NCBI RefSeq assembly: GCF_020520425.1
Contig: NC_079490.1
Location: 49,950,517 to 50,014,516, forward strand
DNA: 64,000 nt
Direction of reading: 5' to 3'
Source: Spinacia oleracea
Lineage: Eukaryota; Streptophyta; Magnoliopsida; Caryophyllales; Amaranthaceae
In this document: in pieces, positions 57,169-64,000 of the stretch
Position numbering within the stretch: position 1 is the first letter of the stretch
How the letters are laid out: every line of letters starts with the position of its first letter
The notes under the pieces: generated by a model
Databases searched by the model: none
Seen by the model: the letters and a program-made list of their open reading frames with translations, nothing else
Told to the model about the DNA's origin: nothing
Made by a program: the position numbers and the translations under genes

Positions 57169-58372
57169 CAGATGAAGTTTTAGGATCATCTCTAAAGCAG
57201 TCAGGCTTCAGAAATTGAGACTCCATCTCCCGAACCTGCACGAACAAAAAAGAATTTCCAGATTGATTGGGGAAATAAAGGAACATAAAGCATAAAGAAA
57301 GAAACAGAAAAGCAACAGACAAAGAAGCTATTAGATCAAAGGTCCTACTTGTTTAGAGCAATCACTGAACTCCTCTGTGATCTCACTGCAAAGTTGTTGG
57401 TAAGTTGACTCCTTCCCTGAGATCATGTACATTCCAAAACCACTGTTGTGTTTTTCCATAATGCCATATATCAGATAATACAAGATGGAAAAACTACATT
57501 GAAGCTAGCACATGTAATAAAGCAATGACTAACCATCACCGAGCAATTATGTAAAATTTTAGGCTGCAATGATATTAACTTTTGTGCCACACTCACAATT
57601 AAAGGAATCTAACCAGGTGTTCTGCATACACCAGTTTAAAGAAAAAAAAAGTAATTTCTGTAGAAGAAGAACTTGCATCTCCAGAACTCATATATCAAGC
57701 AATGATTAGTGGTCATAGAAAAGGTTTTTCTAGAAACAACTCAAAATAAAATAGTTCTTGTTTCCAAAAGATATTAACTTCAATTATTTAAATCTAATCT
57801 TTTACTCCATCAGTCCCATAATATAGTGCCCATTTGACTTTTTTCACTGGAATTAAGAAACTTGAAAAATAACATGAGTATTATTTAGATCAAATCCAAA
57901 AACCTTTAGGCAGGGTATCCAGTGCTCGGTGCCCACTGCTGCCAATGAAACGGGGAGTTTACCATTTGACACAGAGATGGACACTACTTTTAAAATCCCA
58001 CACCAACTAATTCCCATCCAATACTGGTATGGCGAAATTCACTCATAATGCTTGACAACCCAAGGACAAAAGGAGGTTTTTCTACTTATACATCAACCTA
58101 TTTGAAGCAAATACAACTACGAAAGTTCTATATTATCCTTATACCAATACTAATAGAATGCATCACTGTTCAGACATCGGATCAACTCATACAATCCATA
58201 ATATATTAACAACCCAAATACTCAAATCCGAAACACTGATCATCCAACCAACTTCGTATCGTTGCTGAATAGAGAGAAACTTACGAAGCAAATTAGGGAT
58301 GTTCGATCTTAAATCTTCTCCAAAGGAGTTGATATTGGGATTACCAGTTGTCATTTCCTCTGAAATTGACAC
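57169..58372 (-). pseudogene. REX1-B-like protein fragment, three exons
   Basis: Minus-strand pieces in order: 58259-58372 (ATG 58354; SNIPNLLRKFLSIQQR), 57349-57442 (GKESTYQQLCSEITEEFSDC) and 57169-57235 (VREMESQFLKPDCFRDD), the last two with good acceptors and donors. The helical, glutamate-rich pattern recalls the plant homologues of REX1-B (required for excision 1-B domain); this is from memory and uncertain. The first exon has no GT at its expected donor and the C-terminal exons are missing, so it is likely non-functional. Two 107-bp inverted repeats enclose the whole piece. Confidence 0.45.
57799..57910. mobile_element. Mariner/Stowaway-like MITE end
   Basis: TACTCCATCAGTCCCATAAT followed by ATAGTGCCCATTTGAC is one end of a common plant MITE type. 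The other end is not found. Confidence 0.35.
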
Positions 58373-58390
58373 CTTCCTCTCGAAAGAGGC

Positions 58391-58497
58391 TAAAATAGTT
58401 TATGTAGAAGTCCATTATATTTACTATAAGGAAATGGAGTCTTTCCATGGATCTATTTTGGATTTGCTAATACAGTAAAAGTTATTTGTCTTACACA
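58391..58497. repeat. 107-bp inverted repeat, right arm
   Basis: Reverse complement of 57061-57167. Flanking nonamers (ACAAAAGAA and AGAGGCAAG) do not match, so no MULE-type target duplication is visible. Confidence 0.9.
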
Positions 58498-59645
58498 AGA
58501 GGCAAGCAAAATCTTAAGAGGAAAATAGGAAGAGTAAGCCAAATTTAAAATACACACTTTCAAAATCTATTAGCTTATGCTGCTCCATTAGAAATATGCA
58601 AGACAATCCCTTGATCCTTCTATAATCTATTCCATTAGAAATGCACCATATCCATTAAATTAAAAGTGAGAATCTTATACATTTTACATTCTGTTTAAAC
58701 AACAAAGACAGAAGAATAATGAATTAAAAGTTTTAACAAAATGAGGCAAACCAGGTCTGGCTCAAGAAATGTCCAGAATGTTAGAAGAATCAGTAAGTCC
58801 ACAACCAGTAAAAACTCAACTCTAAAACATACAATTCATGTTCAGCTTCAGCTCACACTGCTTCAAAGCCATGTGTATTAAACCAAAACTTTTAATTCTT
58901 AAAGTCCTTCAAACATTAAGGGAATATTTCTTGAAAACCACAAAGAATGCAAAACAGATCCAACATACCTGATGTACAATTCACTATATACTTTATGGTT
59001 GACAACAAACAAGCAGCGACAACCACTACCCCCATGCAGCAACACCACGCCCAAAACACTGCCAACGACAGCCAAACAAAGCAGAACAGTTGCGCAATAG
59101 TCAATAACTGGCAGCATACCACCTTCGACTGACCTGCAACAATCCTTCCAGCTGCAAAGCAAATAGCCTCATGCAGCAGCTCTGCAGCAACAAGAAACCA
59201 ACAACAATGTGTAAAACACCTATATCATCCATAATGTCGCACCTGAAAACATAGTAGAGCTAGCCTGACAAGAACCGTAACAAAAACAGGCCAATCAGAC
59301 GCAAAAAACATTCAAGAACCTAGCTCAGCATAATAGACTAACCACCACACACAACCCACCACTACAACCAAACGACACAATGAGCCAAATCTTAAGTACC
59401 TATCCTATCATGAACCACATATGTCTCCTCTAAGATGACACAAATCTAGTAATCTACTTGCGTAATTTTTATTTTCTACCAGTAAGAGAACTTGTATTCT
59501 CATGCAATAACACATTTGAAATCAGGGCAAAGGTTGTCAATAGGCAGCAAACACTATGATCGAAGCATATATGTATTTTCTCTTTTTAAAATAATAAAGA
59601 TTTTAAAAGTGCTATTTGTGTCTCTACATTTCCTTCTCTACCTCC

Positions 59646-59702
<57 letters not shown>

Positions 59703-62235
59703 CTATCTCACCCACGTCCTTTCCTTTTTCAACTTTTTGGGTTTTATAATTACTGCAGTCATCCAATTTAATATTTAGTATAGAAGATTGAACATTAGTA
59801 AATGGGGGTAATGAATTAGAGTAAATGAATCCAAAGACTTGGAGATAATAGGGAGAGTGTGAGACAGGGGGCTGATGATATGAAGTTGAAGCAATAGAGG
59901 CACATAGCATAATGGCATGCACAAAAGCGATGAACCATGGTTTTGTTGATTTGCCCATAATATTGTTGCATTGTTTCAAATTTAAATGGAGATATATTGA
60001 CAACCAAGGGTGATTTTATTCCCATTAAAAAATAGATATTTATAGTTGATACACGGAGTATAACAAGCATATGTAGGACATACAAATAAGGCAGAAAGGT
60101 AGTATTTATAATATACATAAAATATCTAGAACGCTAACCTTGTTAGGCACGTGGAGAATTTTGACGCGTCTAGCCTCTTCAGAGGACGACTTCAAAGGAC
60201 GACAATGATAACCTAAGAAAATAAAACAGTAACTATACAGTCATTATTGCACCGTGAAACGGTAAACCATACAGGAATCTATGCACCGGAAAAATCCACG
60301 CAGACCAAAAACTAAGATGCGATGAAGCTAACAAAAGTACGAGGCAGAATAAATGACTTACAGAGTTACATGCATTGTTGTCCCAGTAAATGTGTGTCAG
60401 CAAAAGTGAACTTAAGCCACATTCAACAAGTGCCTACATTGTCAAAATATAAAATCAGATTAACAAGCTTTAAAATGAAATCAAACTCTAAAAAAGCAAT
60501 TTGCACACTTCAAAGTATCCTCTTTGAAAACCTATCAGTCTCAAACATTCGTTCAAAGCATTCATGTGAAGTTGTCCCAAGAGTTGCGTTGTTTGTTCTT
60601 AAAAATAGTATATCTAGAAATTGTTAGAAACACTGCTATGCTTTTTTAAGCTCCAAAACAAGTGTTGTTGACCATTTCCCCTCAATTTTCACCCTTGTCT
60701 CTCTTACTAATTTAGCTCTCCTATCTCATCCTCTCCACCAGAACCATCACATATTTTCTCAATTTCACATCCTCGTCTCTCCTGTCATCAAATCCTCAAC
60801 ATCCCTTCTATAACCTCCCGTTTTGTTCCTAATCCTTAACTTCCCCCCTCTCACAAGCCAAATTCTCAATTACCTAGTTCGTAGATTCCCTTGAACTCCA
60901 CAAAATCCTATCAAATTTCGCTCTTTTCCACCACAATTTTGTACAGTTCGACATTAGGTTCAGTTAGCCAGAACCTGGTAGTAATTTGTCATCAACCCTA
61001 ATTCGACCCTAATTTTCTTATTATTCAAATTTATTTCTTTGTCAGAAAGTTAAACACAATAAATATTTTTCAAAGGAAAATATTGGAAAATCCAAAAGAA
61101 ACCCAAATTGGAATCAGACCTAAATAGGTCCAAAGAGAAGCCTATAGCCAGGGGCACATGATGTGGTTAATTCTAGTAATAATAAGCTTAAAATTCAAAG
61201 AAATTTGAAGAATATTCAAGTATTCACAAATACCCATATAAAAATAATAATCAAAATCAACAAATTAGACAATTTCAAACCAACAAATAGGTGTTTCATA
61301 AAAAAAAAGTCAGAAACAAAAAGGAGAATTGTCCAGAAACCCTAACCTTCCCGAAAACTGGGCTTGGAATTCAAATTAAAGAAGCCAAAGTTAAAATTCA
61401 AAAAATGAAGAAGTAATGAAGTAGTTAAATTACTCACCTAGAAGATGTAGTAAAGAACTGAATATATTCCCATAAAGAGGTTAAACCATCACAAAAAATC
61501 TGACAAAACAAAATCAAACAAAAATAAAGACCGTAATTAGTTAGTATGAAATGAAATCCCTAAAATACAGAAGAGAAATCAAAAAAAATTATTATATAGG
61601 GGATCTCCACATTTAATGGCTTGAAATCAGATGAAACATAATCAAATAAAAAAAATAGAGAAGAAGATGGCGATGATACCAGATCTTAGAAACCGAAAGA
61701 AAAATTGAAAAGTGAGATCCAATCAAACCCTAGCCAACCAATTCGACTTTAATTTATGATACAACCATCGCCGTCATGATCGATTTATCGCGCAAGGATG
61801 GCAGGGAAGAAATCCGATCAACGAAAACCGATCACGCAAGGAGGGCAACAAGAAATCCGATCAACGAAGGAGAATCAAGAGAAAAATGGAAGAGGGAGAA
61901 GAACATAGGGAAGAAGAGAAAGAGAGAGAATACCACCGCCGCACAAGAAGCAGAGAGATGGATCAAAGGGAGCAAGGCGAAGAAGGAGAAACAGGCGGAG
62001 AAGGTGAGGCAAAGGGGAAAACAGAGGAGAGAGGAATTGAAGGAAGAGAAAGAAAGAAAAGGGAATCGCCAGAAACTAAAAGAATCAGGAAATAAAGAAG
62101 GGAAAAGAAATTTGGAAATATGATAGAATCAAGGTTTGAACCTTGGTTGATTGAGCAAATAGGATAGAGCCATCAAAGGGAAGCAATTTGGGAATTTTTC
62201 CTTATGAATAGTGAAAATCATCCATATGTCACTCA
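58498..62235. other. AT-rich region, no gene confirmed
   Basis: Holds a (TC)n/(TCTA)n microsatellite, a weak minus exon-like segment near 60131-60210 (ending AACAAG/GTTAGC) and a purine-rich block 61770-62120. On the minus strand that block is a pyrimidine-rich leader-like stretch. The plus frames there are low-complexity E/K/R. Confidence 0.4.
59647..59710. repeat. (TC)n and (TCTA)n microsatellite
   Basis: About 17 TC dinucleotides followed by six TCTA-type tetranucleotides. Confidence 0.95.
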
Positions 62236-62261
62236 AAACACTATGCTTAAGCATAGTGTTT
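62236..62261. repeat. 26-bp perfect palindrome
   Basis: Arms AAACACTATGCTT and AAGCATAGTGTTT are exact reverse complements with no spacer. An adjacent weaker palindrome CAAGGTTTGAACCTTG lies at 62130-62145. Confidence 0.95.
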
Positions 62262-62515
62262 CAAGTTCATACATTTTAAAGTTTTGAGATTTTTCGACTA
62301 ACTTAAAAATTAAAGGTCTAAATTCATCAATTTGGTCCATGACGACACATCCGATATTAGAGAAATGATGATTTAATGACTTAACCCAAAAAAGCACATT
62401 AATTTCCCTAAAAAAATCACATTAAGTTGGGAAGGAGGAAGAAATTATGACAATCACCATTATATCTTATCTTGAGAAAGAGGATGAATAAAATGGTCTT
62501 TTTCTTTTTATGAAA

Positions 62516-62548
62516 CTAGTCGCCGGCCGCGCGCGTTGCCCACCGGTG
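62516..62548 (-). mobile_element. Helitron 3' terminus candidate (H5)
   Basis: Minus strand: GC-rich imperfect stem (CACCGG..CCGGCG) followed by A and CTAG (62519-62516), then T. The hairpin is degenerate and the spacer short, so less sure than H1 and H4. The interior would run to the right edge. Confidence 0.4.
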
Positions 62549-63000
62549 TAGCTGGGAATTTCAAATGTGGCACCAATGTGTTCTAGTGCTTATAAGTCTA
62601 TGGGATAATAGTATGTATGGTTTTGTTGTGCTTTTATTCTACAATTGTGAAATTATTAGTCTATGGAACTTTTAGTTTTTCAACGTATGCATATGAGTAT
62701 TTCATTACTTAATTATAATATATAATTTAAAAAATCAAGGGCCCAACATTCCCTCAATTAAACCACTCCAAGCCGATTTGTTACATGATACCCAATTATT
62801 AAGGTAGTTGTATGTCCAGTATAGTTACAAGTTAAGAGTCTTGTTTTAGCAAAAATATACATCACTAAAACAATTAATTTGCTAAAGCAAAAGGTGTCTT
62901 ATAAGAACACATATCTTGTTTTTCCGTTGGTGTTCAGGAAATCATATGTTCCTATAAGAAGCCAATAGAGTTCCAAAAAAAGCCATTAAGAAACGATATC
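62549..63000. other. AT-rich, nothing recognised
   Basis: Between the Helitron terminus and the next exon fragment; probably 3' interior. Confidence 0.4.
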
Positions 63001-63135
63001 CTAGTCGAAAGAAATGGATTTGATTATCCATCTTAAAACCCTTATCCTTGACAAGGATGTTGCTGGTCCTATTTGGATGAATGTGTTTTTCGTCTTCAAC
63101 TCCTTTGTGAGTTCTGCAAAGTCTTCCCATTTGCC
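63001..63135 (-). pseudogene. Last exon of unidentified gene (captured?)
   Basis: After acceptor CAATTCCAG the exon reads GKWEDFAELTKELKTKNTFI and onward to ..WIIKSISFD, stopping at 63001-63003: 44 residues, phase 0. I do not recognise the family. It lies 113 bp from an exon on the opposite strand, which suggests capture from separate loci. Confidence 0.45.
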
Positions 63136-63248
63136 CTGGAATTGAAATTTGTGTTATCATTAGGGAATTTAAAACACCAAGCATTTAGCAGTGTCTGTAC
63201 ATGACAATAGTTTGTAATTTACACTAATTGTTATCTGGAAATTGGCAG

Positions 63249-63353
63249 ATTGCAAAAATGAGCATTCACAATGGCATTGTCTCAGAGTACACATCTATGG
63301 CCTTATTAATAACTGAGACCCTGGAAAAAGAGGCAGAAGCAGTTGCTAAGCAG
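63249..63353 (+). pseudogene. Internal exon, inter-alpha-trypsin-inhibitor-like
   Basis: 35 phase-0 codons between acceptor TTGGCAG and donor CAG/GTATTG: AKMSIHNGIVSEYTSMALL, then ETLEKEAEAVAKQ. The SIHNGIVSEYTSM stretch recalls the segment after the von Willebrand A domain in plant inter-alpha-trypsin-inhibitor heavy-chain-like proteins (GxxSEYT). No neighbouring exon is seen within the window, so it may be a captured exon or part of a gene beyond the edge. Confidence 0.45.
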
Positions 63354-63583
63354 GTATTGTTTAGACATAACTGCTGATAGTCACTCATTCCTTTTATATC
63401 ATTTGCTGAGTACGTGTTAAGGTTGATTTAACTCCTGAAAGCACTAACATGAAGCCACAAAGAATAGCCATCAAATGTAGAATCTTTGGGCCTAAAAAAT
63501 AATTAAATAGACCTTGGTTTTTATTTCTATGAATTTTGATTGTTCAGATGCTTAAGTTGTTGGAAACTTTATGGGATTCTGGC

Positions 63584-64000
63584 AGGGCCGTCTTAAACAT
63601 TTTGGAGGCCCTGTTTTGATCTTGTTCGAATCTCAAGAGTGAGGCCCCTAATATTAAAAAAGTGTGATAATCAAAATCCAAAAATTGAGAAATATTGAAA
63701 TTCACTTCTTTATGCTTTCGTTTAGAAGCCATATTACAAGAAACTAAGGTAACATTCTAAAAACTATTTAACGAACAATAAAATACATAATACTCCGTAA
63801 TAAAATGTACTTGAAAGTAAAAGACGGACCGATGCAACATGGTGATTTTTAGCCGATTGAACAATAACTTCCGGATGAAAAATCAATATCTGCTCCTCAT
63901 CTTTAGGGCTCCTAATCTTTAGCTTCAAAATAAAAGAAAGAAAAATCAATAATGAATAAAAAGAAACAATCAGTTGAAATTACAACAAAAATAATGGAAA
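63584..64000. mobile_element. hAT-like terminus and AT-rich edge
   Basis: CAGGGCCGTCTTAAACATTT with GGAGGCCCTG is a typical plant hAT end starting CAGGG. The second end is not found, and the rest to the edge is AT-rich without a gene. Confidence 0.35.

Noticed and set aside
57052-58506. Pack-MULE with 9-bp target duplication
   Set aside because: Inverted repeats are real but flanking nonamers differ, so the classification is left open.
61776-62123. 115-codon Lys/Glu/Arg-rich frame
   Set aside because: Purine-rich low complexity; the complement looks like a pyrimidine-rich leader.

Overview
This is plant nuclear DNA: AT-rich, intron-bearing and dominated by LTR retrotransposons, Helitrons and MITEs. 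The LTR families (a Copia LTR made of TTCCG-type short repeats, and Tat/Ogre-like Gypsy elements with GCGCCCAG..CTGGGCGC palindromes) suggest Caryophyllales, perhaps Amaranthaceae such as spinach. That placement rests on recollection of repeat families and is weak. I see no complete host gene. What remains of host genes is fragments, most of them apparently carried by transposons.

Layout. 1-5331: old repeats, a broken LRR receptor-kinase fragment between two tRNA-like sequences in inverted orientation, a CACTA terminus and a Helitron 3' end. 5337-9985: a 4.65-kb Gypsy-type solo LTR with perfect target-site duplication TTAAG. 10036-11060: relic of a Copia LTR. 12324-52763: a minus-strand Helitron of about 5.2 kb net length, holding a universal-stress-protein exon and three COQ6-like exons, and interrupted by a 35-kb nest.

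The nest. Gypsy element A (15602-50850, 487-bp LTRs, TSD CTAAG) has broken gag-pol on the minus strand and a multi-exon gene on the plus strand with its own TATA box, 5' UTR exon and introns (PF04195-like). Exon 1 of that gene received two further elements: Tat/Ogre-like element B (17000-30797) and a young Copia element (30849-41427, TSD TACGG). Element B has lost gag and has a damaged pol, yet carries an intact antisense gene: six phase-0 coding exons for a 623-residue plant-mobile-domain protein. Its 3' region holds arrays of small hairpins whose stems change in a compensatory way.

Right part. 52764-54282 holds MITEs. Two more minus-strand Helitron 3' ends lie at 54283 and 62516. Beyond them are exon fragments, including a REX1-B-like gene piece flanked by 107-bp inverted repeats, and two oppositely oriented exons near the right edge of the window.

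How the parts work together: the pol genes serve retrotransposition of their own elements, and the two antisense genes could only be expressed from the opposite strand of those elements. The inferred insertion order is Helitron, then A, then B and the Copia element, the last being the youngest by LTR identity.
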